Shown: piece by piece, positions 7,130 to 13,482 of the stretch
Layout: each line of letters opens with the position of its first letter
Position numbering within the stretch: the first letter of the stretch is position 1
Source of the DNA: JAITMY01 sp031549685
GTDB lineage: Bacteria; Bacteroidota; Bacteroidia; Bacteroidales; UBA932
Reading direction: 5' to 3'
DNA length: 13,482 bases
NCBI GenBank assembly: GCA_031549685.1
Contig: JAVBPG010000039.1
Span: 1 to 13,482 of the forward strand
The notes under the pieces: model-generated
Seen by the model: only the letters and a program-made list of their open reading frames with translations
Told to the model about the DNA's origin: nothing
Database searches by the model: none
Position numbers and translations under genes: made by a program

Positions 7130-7173
7130 GTTAATTTTCAGAATTTATATAGCTGCCCGTTATCCGCTATGCA

Positions 7174-8109
7174 TTACTTCCTGTACTTTTCCTCCTCGTC
7201 GCCCTCCAGCATTTTGAGGTAGCTGATGTAGCGCTGCTCGCTTATTTCTCCGTCATCCACCGCCTGCTGCACGGCGCAGCCCGGCTCGTGTACGTGCGTA
7301 CAGTTGGCAAACTTGCAGCGGTGCGAGGCCGCAAAAATTTCAGGGAAAAAGTGGTACAGCTCCTCGGGCTTTATGTCCACCAAACCAAAACCTTTGATGC
7401 CCGGCGTATCCACAATGTAGGAGCCGGGAGCGATTTCAAACATTTCGGAAAAGGTGGTGGTGTGCTTGCCCTTGTTGTGGTAGCCCGATATTTCGCCCAC
7501 GCGAGCTTCAAGGCCCGGGCAAAGGGCGTTCATCAGGCTCGATTTACCCACGCCAGAGTTGCCTGAAAAAAGAGTTATCTTGTTTAACAATAATAATTTA
7601 ACCGAATTAATATCATCCGGAGATGTAACGGATGTTTTGATAACCCGGTAGCCGACTTTGGTATAAATTTCCTCCACGTAGCGTACCTGCTCCAGCTGGG
7701 TTTTGTCGTACAAGTCCATTTTATGCACGACAATGGTAACGGGAATTTTGTACGCCTCGGCCGACACCAGAAACCTATCGACAAACTCAAGGCTGGTGCG
7801 CGGAAAGTCGAGCGTGAAAATCAAAAAGGCCTGATCGATGTTGGCGGCCACAATGTGCGCCTCCTTGGATAGGTTGGTGGACTTGCGAATGATGTAGTTG
7901 CGGCGCGGCTCAAGGCCGGTGATTACGGGCGTTTCGCCGCGCTCGTACAGCACGCGGTCGCCCACGGTAAGCGGGTTGGTGGTGCGCACCCCCTTGAGCC
8001 GCAACTTACCGCGAATCAGGCAATCGTGCAGCTCGCCCGTAGCCAGGTCCCTCACGGCATACTGGCTACCCACAGCCTTGATTACCAATCCTATGTTTTT
8101 GTTATCCAT
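7174..8109 (-). CDS. rsgA: Small-subunit ribosome biogenesis GTPase RsgA
   Basis: A circularly permuted GTPase that binds the 30S subunit and checks late maturation of the decoding site. The 311 residues show an N-terminal OB-like domain (about 1-75), then the motifs in the permuted order G4 VHKMD (128-132), G1 GNSGVGKSS (183-191), G2 HTTT (216-219) and G3 DTPG (234-237), followed by a zinc site C265-x4-C270-x-H272-x5-C278 (CKFANCTHVHEPGC). G4 has histidine where NKxD is usual. The frame is open 20 codons further upstream, but a perfect -7 box lies inside that stretch, so the ATG at 8109 (MDNKNIG) is the start. It is convergent with yggS and divergent from xth. Confidence 0.96.
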   Translation of the reverse strand: MDNKNIGLVIKAVGSQYAVRDLATGELHDCLIRGKLRLKGVRTTNPLTVGDRVLYERGETPVITGLEPRRNYIIRKSTNLSKEAHIVAANIDQAFLIFTLDFPRTSLEFVDRFLVSAEAYKIPVTIVVHKMDLYDKTQLEQVRYVEEIYTKVGYRVIKTSVTSPDDINSVKLLLLNKITLFSGNSGVGKSSLMNALCPGLEARVGEISGYHNKGKHTTTFSEMFEIAPGSYIVDTPGIKGFGLVDIKPEELYHFFPEIFAASHRCKFANCTHVHEPGCAVQQAVDDGEISEQRYISYLKMLEGDEEEKYRK

Positions 8110-8128
8110 CGAATTTTGTATCTTCGCA

Positions 8129-8136
8129 CAAAGATA
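8129..8136 (-). promoter_or_regulatory. -7 box of rsgA (TATCTTTG)
   Basis: A perfect TAnnTTTG match on the minus strand ending 19 bases before the rsgA ATG. The -33 region is only T-rich. The position decides the start codon, because it excludes the upstream start at 8169. Confidence 0.65.
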
Positions 8137-8179
8137 GCAGAAATATAAATTAAAAAAGAGAGGGCTCAAGGGTGGATTA

Positions 8180-8273
8180 TCCTCCGCTGGCGGAGGTGCC
8201 CGAAGGGCGGAGGTGGAAGTGTTATGCTTGCGGCATCCACCCCCGGTCTTACGACCACCCCCGCCAGCGGGGA
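8180..8273. repeat. Inverted pair of REP-like elements upstream of xth
   Basis: Copy 1 (8180-8216) reads CCTCCGCTGGCGGAGG, then TGCCCGAAGGGC, then GGAGGTGG. Copy 2 (8237-8273) is its diverged inverse: read on the minus strand it gives CCCCGCTGGCGGGG, then GTGGTCGTAAGACC, then GGGGGTGG. Each copy folds into two hairpins, and the differences keep the pairing (CCTCC/GGAGG against CCCC/GGGG; GCCC/GGGC against GGTC/GACC). A 20-base spacer separates the copies, so the whole could also form one long hairpin. Part of it is an open frame in front of xth, but it is not coding. Confidence 0.8.
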
Positions 8274-8302
8274 CAAGCCTTCACACAAAACTCCAAGAAG
8301 CA

Positions 8303-9064
8303 ATGAAGCTCGTATCGTACAACGTAAACGGCGTGCGCGCCGCCATGAACAAGGACTTGACAGGCTGGCTGCGCGAGGCCAATGCCGATATAGTTTGTTT
8401 TCAAGAAATTAAAGCGCTCAGGGAGCAAATTGACGAGGCCGCTTTCCGCGCCTTGGGCTACGAGCACCTCTACTGGTATCCGGCCGAAAAAAAGGGCTAC
8501 AGCGGCACGGCGGTGCTGTGCAGGCAAAAGCCCAACAGCGTGCAGCTGGGCATGAACATGGAGGCGTACGACCGCGAGGGGCGCGTTATCCGCGCCGACT
8601 TCGACGCCTTTACGCTCATCTGCACCTACTTCCCCTCCGGCACCAGCGGCGACGAGCGGCAGGCTTTTAAGATGCGGTACCTCGAGGATTTTACAAGCTA
8701 CATTACCGAGCTGCGCAAGGAGCGCCCCAACCTCCTCATCACGGGCGACCTCAACATTTGCCACAAGCCCATCGATATTAACTTCCCAAAAAAGCACGAA
8801 ACCATGTCGGGCTTCCTGCCCGAGGAGCGCGAGTGGTTCGACCGCTTTGTGGCGCTGGGCTTCGTGGATACCTTCCGCGTATTTAACCAGGAGGCCGAGC
8901 AGTACACCTGGTGGAGCTTCCGCTCGCGCGCCCGCGAAAAGAACTTAGGCTGGCGCATTGACTACTTCCTTTGCACCGAGTCGCTCAGGCCGCTGCTCAA
9001 GGGCGCCGCCATTTACCCGCAGGCCATGCACTCCGACCACTGCCCGATAGCGGTGGAGCTGTAG
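8303..9064 (+). CDS. xth: Exonuclease III (AP endonuclease)
   Basis: Cuts DNA at abasic sites and degrades 3' ends in base-excision repair. The 253 residues fit the ExoIII/ExoA family and carry the complete active site: SYNVNG (5-10), CFQEIK with Glu35, GDLNI with Asp149 and Asn151, WRIDYF with Asp220, and HSDHCPI with Asp245 and His246. The ATG at 8303 gives the family N-terminus MKLVSYNVNG; the longer frame from 8213 would run through the REP-like pair and is rejected. No clean promoter box was found; TATGCTTG at 8223-8230, between the two repeat copies, is one base off the -7 consensus. Confidence 0.96.
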   Translation: MKLVSYNVNGVRAAMNKDLTGWLREANADIVCFQEIKALREQIDEAAFRALGYEHLYWYPAEKKGYSGTAVLCRQKPNSVQLGMNMEAYDREGRVIRADFDAFTLICTYFPSGTSGDERQAFKMRYLEDFTSYITELRKERPNLLITGDLNICHKPIDINFPKKHETMSGFLPEEREWFDRFVALGFVDTFRVFNQEAEQYTWWSFRSRAREKNLGWRIDYFLCTESLRPLLKGAAIYPQAMHSDHCPIAVEL

Positions 9065-9067
9065 CAG

Positions 9068-9086
9068 TAGTGGTACGTACTTTTTT
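9068..9086 (+). terminator. Weak hairpin plus T-run after xth
   Basis: AGT...ACT around GTACGT is followed by six T. The stem is short, so this is only a possible terminator. Confidence 0.25.
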
Positions 9087-9250
9087 GATAAACAGGACAA
9101 AAGCGAGGTTTTTTTACGGCTGAACGGCATGGCTCATTTGGCATGGGCGGGGCCAAAACCGATGCCCGCATTCCGTGTGCGCAAACCATCGCACAAGCAT
9201 CAATATTTCAACGATTTAAATTCGATGATTTGCTAAAACGGGGCTCCGTA

Positions 9251-9281
9251 TTGGAAAAGCCCGGAAATTTTACTATTTTTG
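9251..9281 (+). promoter_or_regulatory. Promoter of the pyruvate oxidoreductase gene
   Basis: TATTTTTG (9274-9281) matches TAnnTTTG perfectly. TTG at 9251-9253 lies 20 bp upstream, as a three-of-four match to the -33 element (ATTG from 9250). The leader before the ATG at 9347 would be about 60 bases and AT-rich. Confidence 0.6.
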
Positions 9282-9346
9282 TTGGTTCAAAAAGTAGAAA
9301 AACAAAGTCAAATTCATATTTAATAACCTTAACCAACTACAAGAAA

Positions 9347-12300
9347 ATGGCGAAAGAAAAAAAGTTCATTACCTGCGATGGTAACTACGCTGCGGCGCAC
9401 GTGGCGTACATGTTCAGCGAGGTAGCCGCTATCTTCCCCATCACCCCATCGTCAACCATGGCGGAGTACGTGGACGAGTGGGCTGCATTCGGCAAGAAAA
9501 ACCTGTTTGGCGAAACCGTAAAGGTGGCCGAAATGCAGAGCGAAGCCGGCGCCGCAGGTGCCGTGCACGGCTCGCTGCAGGCAGGCGCGCTTACCACCAC
9601 CTTCACCGCTTCGCAGGGACTGCTGCTTATGATTCCCAACATGTATAAGATTGCCGGCGAGCTGCTGCCCTGCGTATTCCACGTATCGGCGCGCGCGCTG
9701 GCCATGAACGCCCTTTCGATTTTCGGCGACCATAGCGACGTTATGTCAACCCGCCAAACGGGCTTCGCCATGCTGGCCTCGGGCAGCGTACAGGAGGTAA
9801 TGGATCTGGCGGCTGTAGCGCACCTTACCGCTATCAAGGGCCGCGTACCCTTTACCAGCTTCTTCGACGGCTTCCGCACCTCGCACGAAATTCAAAAGAT
9901 TGAGGCCATCGACGGCGAAGACCTTCGCAGCTTGATTGACCAAAAGGCTTTGAGCGAATTCCGCCAGCGCGCGCTCAACCCCGCCGCTCCCGTAACCCGC
10001 GGCACCGCGCAAAACGGCGACGTGTACTTCCAGGCGCGCGAGTCGAGCAACCGCTACTACGACGCCATCCCCGACATGGTGGCCGAGTACATGGCCGAAA
10101 TCAGCAAGATTACCGGCCGCGAGTACAAGCCCTTCAACTACTACGGCGCCGCCGATGCCGAGAACATCATTATCGCCATGGGCTCGGTTTGCGACACCAT
10201 TAAGGAAACCATTGACTACATGAACGCTAAGGGCAAAAAGTACGGCGCCATTTTTGTGCACCTGTACCGTCCGTTCTCGGCCAAGCACTTCATGGCCGTT
10301 ATGCCCAAGAGCGTAAAGCGCATTGCCGTGCTCGACCGTACCAAGGAGCCCGGCGCCAACGGCGAGCCGCTGTACCTCGACGTAAAGGATGTGTTCTACG
10401 GTCAACCCAACGCGCCTGTGATTGTGGGCGGCCGCTACGGTTTGTCGTCCAAGGACACCACGCCCGCCATGATGATTGGCGTGTACGAAAACCTCGAAAT
10501 GGCGGAGCCCAAGAACCGCTTTACCGTGGGCATTGTGGACGATGTTACCTTCCTTTCGCTTCCGCAAAAGGAGGAAATCAGCCTTGGTAAGGTGGGTACC
10601 TTTGAGGCCAAGTTCTACGGCCTGGGTTCGGACGGAACCGTAGGCGCCAACAAGAACACCATTAAGATTATCGGCGAAACCACGCCGAAGTACTGCCAGG
10701 CCTACTTCGCCTACGACTCAAAAAAGTCGGGCGGATTTACCTGCTCGCACCTGCGCTTCGGCGACAGCCCCATCAACTCTCCGTACTTAGTGAACACGCC
10801 CGACTTCGTGGCCTGCCACGTGCCCTCGTACCTGACAAAGTACGATATGCTGCGCGGCATTAAGCAAGGCGGCACCTTCCTGCTCAACAGCCTGTGGGAT
10901 GCAGAGGAAACCAAAAAGCGCCTGCCGGACTTCATTAAGAAAACCCTGGCCGAAAAGAAGGTGAACTTCTACATCATGAACGCCACCGTTATTGCCGAGG
11001 AAATTGGTCTGGGCAACCGCACCAACACCATTCTGCAGTCGGCATTCTTCAAAATTGCCAACGTAATTCCTTACGAAAAGGCCGTGGAGCAAATGAAGAA
11101 GGCTATTGACAAGAGCTACGGTAAGAAGGGCGAGGATATTGTGAAGAAGAACTACGCAGCCGTTGACCGCGGCGGCGAAATTACCAAGGTTGAAATTCCC
11201 GCCGAGTGGGCAAGCCTCAGCGGCGCATTCGAGGCCGACACCGCCAAGCGTCCGGCGCCCGATTTTGTAAAGAAAATTGCCGATGTGGTGAATGCTCAGA
11301 TTGGCGACGACCTGCCCGTAAGCGCCTTCATCGGCCAGGAGGACGGCACCATTCCTTGCGGGACCGCGGCCTACGAAAAGCGCGGCATTGCGGTGCACAC
11401 GCCCGAGTGGATTCCCGCCAACTGTATTCAGTGCAACCAGTGCGCCTACGTTTGTCCGCACGCTGCCATCCGTCCGTTCCTGCTCAGCGATGCCGAGCTG
11501 GCGGCTGTTCCCGGCGGTCTGACCACCATCAAGGGCACCTCTACGTTTAAGGAGTACAACTTCCGCATTCAGGTTACCCCGCTCGACTGTACGGGCTGCG
11601 GCAACTGCGCCGACGTTTGCCCGGGCAACAAGCAGGGCAAGGCGCTTGCCATGAAATCGCTCGAAAGCCAAATGCCCGAGCAGGCACACTTTGACTACCT
11701 GCACGCCAACGTTGGCTACAAGGATACCATTGGCGACAAGTTCCAGAGCGTGAAGACCAGCCAATTCTCACAACCTTTGTTTGAGTTCTCGGGCGCCTGC
11801 ATGGGATGCGGCGAAACTCCTTACGTTAAGGCTATTACACAGCTGTACGGCGACCGCATGATGATTGCCAACGCCACCGGCTGCTCGTCCATCTACGGCG
11901 GCTCGTACCCCGCATCGCCCTACACCACCAACAAGCAAGGCTGCGGCCCGGCTTGGGCCAACTCCTTGTTCGAGGACAACGCCGAGTTCGGTATGGGTAT
12001 GCAAATGGGCGTGGAGAAGCTCCGCGACCGCCTGGAAATTCTGATGACCCAAGGCCAAAGCTGCGACTGCTGCTCGGACGAAATGAAGGCGCTGTTTGCC
12101 GAGTGGGTGGCTAACCGCGAAAACGGCGTGAAGACGCAGGAAATTGCAGCGAAGCTGATACCTATGGTAGAAAAGTGCAGCTGCGACACCTGCAAGCAAA
12201 TTGCCGAGCTGAAAGCTTACATCGTTAAGCGCTCTCAGTGGATTATCGGCGGCGACGGCTGGGCCTACGACATTGGCTACGGCGGCCTTGACCACGTGCT

Positions 12301-12892
12301 GGCCAGCGGCGACAACGTGAACGTGATTGTGCTCGATACCGAGGTGTACTCCAACACCGGCGGTCAATCTTCGAAGTCAACGCCCGCGGGCGCGGTGGCG
12401 AAGTTTGCTACCTCGGGTAAGCGCATCCGCAAAAAAGACTTGGGCATGATGGCTATGAGCTACGGCTACGTTTACGTGGCACAGGTGGCCATGGGCGCCA
12501 GCCACGCCCAGTTCTTCAACGCGCTGAAGGAGGCTGAGGCTTACAACGGGCCTTCGCTCATTATTGCCTACTCGCCCTGCATCAACCACGGCATTAAGGG
12601 CGGCATGGGCGTTTCGCAGCGCGAGGAGAAGGGCGCCGTAGAGTGCGGATACTGGCACAACTACCGCTACAACCCCGCTGCCGAAGCCGAAGGCAAGAAC
12701 CCCTTCACGCTGGACAGCAAGGAGCCCGACTGGACAAAGTTCCAGGACTTCCTGAAGAACGAGGTGCGCTACACCTCGCTGCTGAAGTCGTTCCCGCAGG
12801 AGGCCGCCGAGTTGTTCCAGGCCACCGAGGAAAACGCCAAGTGGCGCTACAACCAGTACAAGAGGTTGGCCGGAAATGTAGAAAACAAGTAA
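9347..12892 (+). CDS. nifJ: Pyruvate:ferredoxin (flavodoxin) oxidoreductase, single chain
   Basis: Oxidises pyruvate with CoA to acetyl-CoA and CO2, passing electrons to ferredoxin or flavodoxin; a central enzyme of anaerobic carbon metabolism. At 1181 residues it is the fused homodimeric type. In order: the pyrimidine-binding domain (GNYAAAHVAYMFSE, PITPSS), the CoA and linker domains, a two-cluster ferredoxin domain (C693-x2-C-x2-C-x3-C703 and C748-x2-C-x2-C-x3-C758), and the TPP domain with proximal-cluster cysteines C818, C821, C846 and C1078 and the TPP motif GDGWAYDIG (969-977) ending in NTGGQ. The ATG at 9347 (MAKEKKFITCDGN) is chosen since the 68 codons before it show no family similarity and contain the promoter. 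Odd: a cysteine cluster CxCC (906-909) and CxCxxC (944-949) in the TPP domain. It lacks the long C-terminal extension known from Desulfovibrio africanus. Confidence 0.97.
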   Translation: MAKEKKFITCDGNYAAAHVAYMFSEVAAIFPITPSSTMAEYVDEWAAFGKKNLFGETVKVAEMQSEAGAAGAVHGSLQAGALTTTFTASQGLLLMIPNMYKIAGELLPCVFHVSARALAMNALSIFGDHSDVMSTRQTGFAMLASGSVQEVMDLAAVAHLTAIKGRVPFTSFFDGFRTSHEIQKIEAIDGEDLRSLIDQKALSEFRQRALNPAAPVTRGTAQNGDVYFQARESSNRYYDAIPDMVAEYMAEISKITGREYKPFNYYGAADAENIIIAMGSVCDTIKETIDYMNAKGKKYGAIFVHLYRPFSAKHFMAVMPKSVKRIAVLDRTKEPGANGEPLYLDVKDVFYGQPNAPVIVGGRYGLSSKDTTPAMMIGVYENLEMAEPKNRFTVGIVDDVTFLSLPQKEEISLGKVGTFEAKFYGLGSDGTVGANKNTIKIIGETTPKYCQAYFAYDSKKSGGFTCSHLRFGDSPINSPYLVNTPDFVACHVPSYLTKYDMLRGIKQGGTFLLNSLWDAEETKKRLPDFIKKTLAEKKVNFYIMNATVIAEEIGLGNRTNTILQSAFFKIANVIPYEKAVEQMKKAIDKSYGKKGEDIVKKNYAAVDRGGEITKVEIPAEWASLSGAFEADTAKRPAPDFVKKIADVVNAQIGDDLPVSAFIGQEDGTIPCGTAAYEKRGIAVHTPEWIPANCIQCNQCAYVCPHAAIRPFLLSDAELAAVPGGLTTIKGTSTFKEYNFRIQVTPLDCTGCGNCADVCPGNKQGKALAMKSLESQMPEQAHFDYLHANVGYKDTIGDKFQSVKTSQFSQPLFEFSGACMGCGETPYVKAITQLYGDRMMIANATGCSSIYGGSYPASPYTTNKQGCGPAWANSLFEDNAEFGMGMQMGVEKLRDRLEILMTQGQSCDCCSDEMKALFAEWVANRENGVKTQEIAAKLIPMVEKCSCDTCKQIAELKAYIVKRSQWIIGGDGWAYDIGYGGLDHVLASGDNVNVIVLDTEVYSNTGGQSSKSTPAGAVAKFATSGKRIRKKDLGMMAMSYGYVYVAQVAMGASHAQFFNALKEAEAYNGPSLIIAYSPCINHGIKGGMGVSQREEKGAVECGYWHNYRYNPAAEAEGKNPFTLDSKEPDWTKFQDFLKNEVRYTSLLKSFPQEAAELFQATEENAKWRYNQYKRLAGNVENK

Positions 12893-12895
12893 GAA

Positions 12896-12930
12896 AGTAC
12901 GAGGTACAAAATACTAAGTACAAATAATGA
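12896..12930. repeat. Heptanucleotide tandem repeat (RGTACRA type)
   Basis: Reading in sevens from 12896 gives AGTACGA, GGTACAA, AATACTA, AGTACAA and ATAATGA. It begins three bases after the oxidoreductase stop codon and ends where the terminator stem begins. Confidence 0.75.
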
Positions 12931-12931
12931 G

Positions 12932-12970
12932 AAACCGCTCTCCAAGGAATTGGGGAGCGGTTTTGTTTTT
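12932..12970 (+). terminator. Intrinsic terminator of the pyruvate oxidoreductase gene
   Basis: AAACCGCTCTCC (12932-12943) pairs with GGGGAGCGGTTT (12952-12963), with one G-T pair and an eight-base loop, followed by a T-rich run (TTTTGTTTTT, 12961-12970). It is the clearest terminator in the window. Confidence 0.9.
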
Positions 12971-13022
12971 ACACCATCATAAGGCCTTTGCTCTGATTTT
13001 AAGAATGCTATGGAAAAAGTTA

Positions 13023-13030
13023 TATCTTTG
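13023..13030 (+). promoter_or_regulatory. Orphan -7 box (TATCTTTG) before the recombinase remnant
   Basis: A perfect TAnnTTTG match that stands two bases before recombinase-like coding begins. No intact gene follows. It may be the promoter of a gene lost when the remnant was joined here, or a chance match. Confidence 0.35.
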
Positions 13031-13032
13031 CC

Positions 13033-13206
13033 TTGAGCGCTACGCGCCCCTGCTACGCCACACACCAGCTGGAAGCCGGCACTAACCTACGCTACATTCA
13101 AACGCTGCTGGGACACAAGCACAGCAGCACCACCGAAATTTATACGCACGTAAGCACTAAAAGTATTCAACAAATAAAATCACCTTTTGATGACTTGGAT
13201 ATATAA
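13033..13206 (+). pseudogene. C-terminal remnant of a tyrosine recombinase (integrase)
   Basis: The frame ending in TAA at 13204-13206 codes for about 57 residues that match the end of phage-type integrases: TRPCYATHQLEAGTNLRYIQ, then TLLGHKHSSTTEIYTHVS, then TKSIQQIKSPFDDLDI. Visible are the box II arginine followed by YATH, the LGHK histidine motif and the nucleophilic tyrosine in EIYTH. The part before the arginine is degraded: the usual HxLRH reads LSATRP, so the conserved histidines are gone. The N-terminal domain, the first catalytic arginine and any start codon are missing. Tail sequences of this KSPFDDL kind are, from memory, common in Bacteroidetes integrases. It cannot be active by itself. 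Confidence 0.85.
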
Positions 13207-13241
13207 GAAAAGATACAACAAAACCTTACCACGAGGTACAC

Positions 13242-13279
13242 CTACCCCTAATAAAATATGTAGGGTAGCCTTACATTTG
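13242..13279 (+). promoter_or_regulatory. Bulged palindrome and TACATTTG box downstream of the recombinase remnant
   Basis: CTACC-C-CTA (13242-13250) pairs with TAG-GGTAG (13261-13268) over 8 bp with one bulged C and a ten-base loop. A perfect -7-type octamer, TACATTTG (13272-13279), follows four bases later. No gene is driven by it within the window. The site could be a recombination or regulatory site that belonged to the integrase, or the promoter of a gene beyond the window; both are inference. Confidence 0.4.
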
Positions 13280-13311
13280 TGGAGGCTATAAACAAGTTAG
13301 GGCTCAGCGAC

Positions 13312-13339
13312 GAAAATAGTAAAATGTAAAATAGAATCA
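13312..13339. repeat. Short heptanucleotide repeat (GTAAAAT type)
   Basis: In sevens from 13312: GAAAATA, GTAAAAT, GTAAAAT, AGAATCA. It ends two bases before the inner border of the right hairpin repeat, mirroring the array at 141-175 on the left side. Confidence 0.55.
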
Positions 13340-13341
13340 AG

Positions 13342-13481
13342 AAACTCAAATACTATGGATTTAAAATCCATAGGTTGGAAGAGCGAATGAAATTCGCGCA
13401 ACGGCTCAACTAAAGTTGATTGAAAATGGTAAGCTAAAGCTCATTGAAAGCGCTACTCAAGAATAAAATTCTCATCCGAGT
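13342..13481. repeat. Right copy of perfect 140-bp inverted repeat (hairpin chain)
   Basis: Exact reverse complement of 1-140. On this strand the hairpin loops are A-rich: ATT-TAAA-ATC within 13353-13373, GAA-TGAAA-TTC within 13383-13397, CAAC-TAAA-GTTG within 13406-13419, AGC-TAAA-GCT at 13432-13441 and GAA-TAAAA-TTC at 13461-13471. The window ends one base beyond the matching stretch, so the repeat's outer part is unseen. Confidence 0.97.
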
Positions 13482-13482
13482 T

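Noticed and set aside
8213..8302. 30-codon N-terminal extension of exonuclease III
   Set aside because: It is translated REP-like repeat (proline-rich), and the family N-terminus MKLVSYNVNG starts at 8303.
9143..9346. 68-codon N-terminal extension of the pyruvate oxidoreductase
   Set aside because: It contains the promoter TATTTTTG and no similarity to the family, whose start matches 9347.
9746..11764. Long open frames on the minus strand inside the pyruvate oxidoreductase gene
   Set aside because: They are antisense shadows of a GC-rich coding region. Their proteins are rich in H, V, G and A with no recognisable domain, and the plus-strand product is unmistakable.
13010..13036. Nine-codon frame ATG GAA AAA ... 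TGA as a leader peptide
   Set aside because: It overlaps the -7 box, has no downstream gene to regulate, and is easily explained by chance.
12893..13341. CRISPR array or tRNA-type attachment site near the recombinase remnant
   Set aside because: The repeats there are 7-base degenerate units without spacers, and no tRNA cloverleaf or CCA end is visible.
1..13482. Composite transposon or genomic island bounded by the inverted repeats
   Set aside because: The interior is a set of housekeeping genes with similar base composition and no intact transposase, integrase or cargo. The 140-bp element has no terminal motif, and no target duplication is visible.

Overview
The window looks like a stretch of chromosome from an anaerobic member of the Bacteroidetes, Bacteroidales-like. 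Several genes are preceded by the Bacteroidetes -7 box TAnnTTTG, they lack strong Shine-Dalgarno sites, and pyruvate is oxidised by a one-chain pyruvate:ferredoxin oxidoreductase. The coding DNA is GC-rich and all seven intact genes are housekeeping-type. No phage, conjugation or defence module is present.

Layout. On the minus strand, from about 4.36 kb leftward, lie a GroES-like protein, thrA (aspartokinase-homoserine dehydrogenase) and thrB (homoserine kinase). Divergent from these, on the plus strand, are a secreted triple-LysM protein with a periplasmic-binding-protein-like domain and a YggS-type PLP protein. Convergent with yggS is rsgA (minus). Divergent from rsgA are an exonuclease III gene and the pyruvate:ferredoxin oxidoreductase gene (plus), the latter closed by a clear intrinsic terminator. 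The right end carries only the C-terminal remnant of a tyrosine recombinase plus non-coding DNA. ThrA and ThrB supply three of the five steps from aspartate to threonine; thrC is not in view. The other genes serve cell-wall binding, PLP homeostasis, ribosome maturation, DNA repair and central metabolism, and do not form a pathway together.

The unusual content is between the genes. (1) Bases 1-140 and 13342-13481 are a perfect 140-bp inverted repeat, itself a chain of six short hairpins whose stems differ but whose loops are alike. (2) At least six spots carry degenerate heptanucleotide tandem repeats, each with its own heptamer; two of them abut the inner edges of the 140-bp repeat. (3) Other gaps carry different palindromic REP-like elements: two short ones between thrA and thrB, one between groES-like and thrA, an inverted pair upstream of xth, and a nested palindrome between yggS and rsgA. 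(4) A tyrosine-recombinase remnant is followed by a bulged palindrome and lies next to the right copy of the hairpin repeat.

The gap 9065-9346 holds the promoter of the oxidoreductase gene near its right end; I see nothing else I can name there beyond a weak T-run hairpin just after xth. All family assignments are from reading motifs; no database search was possible.
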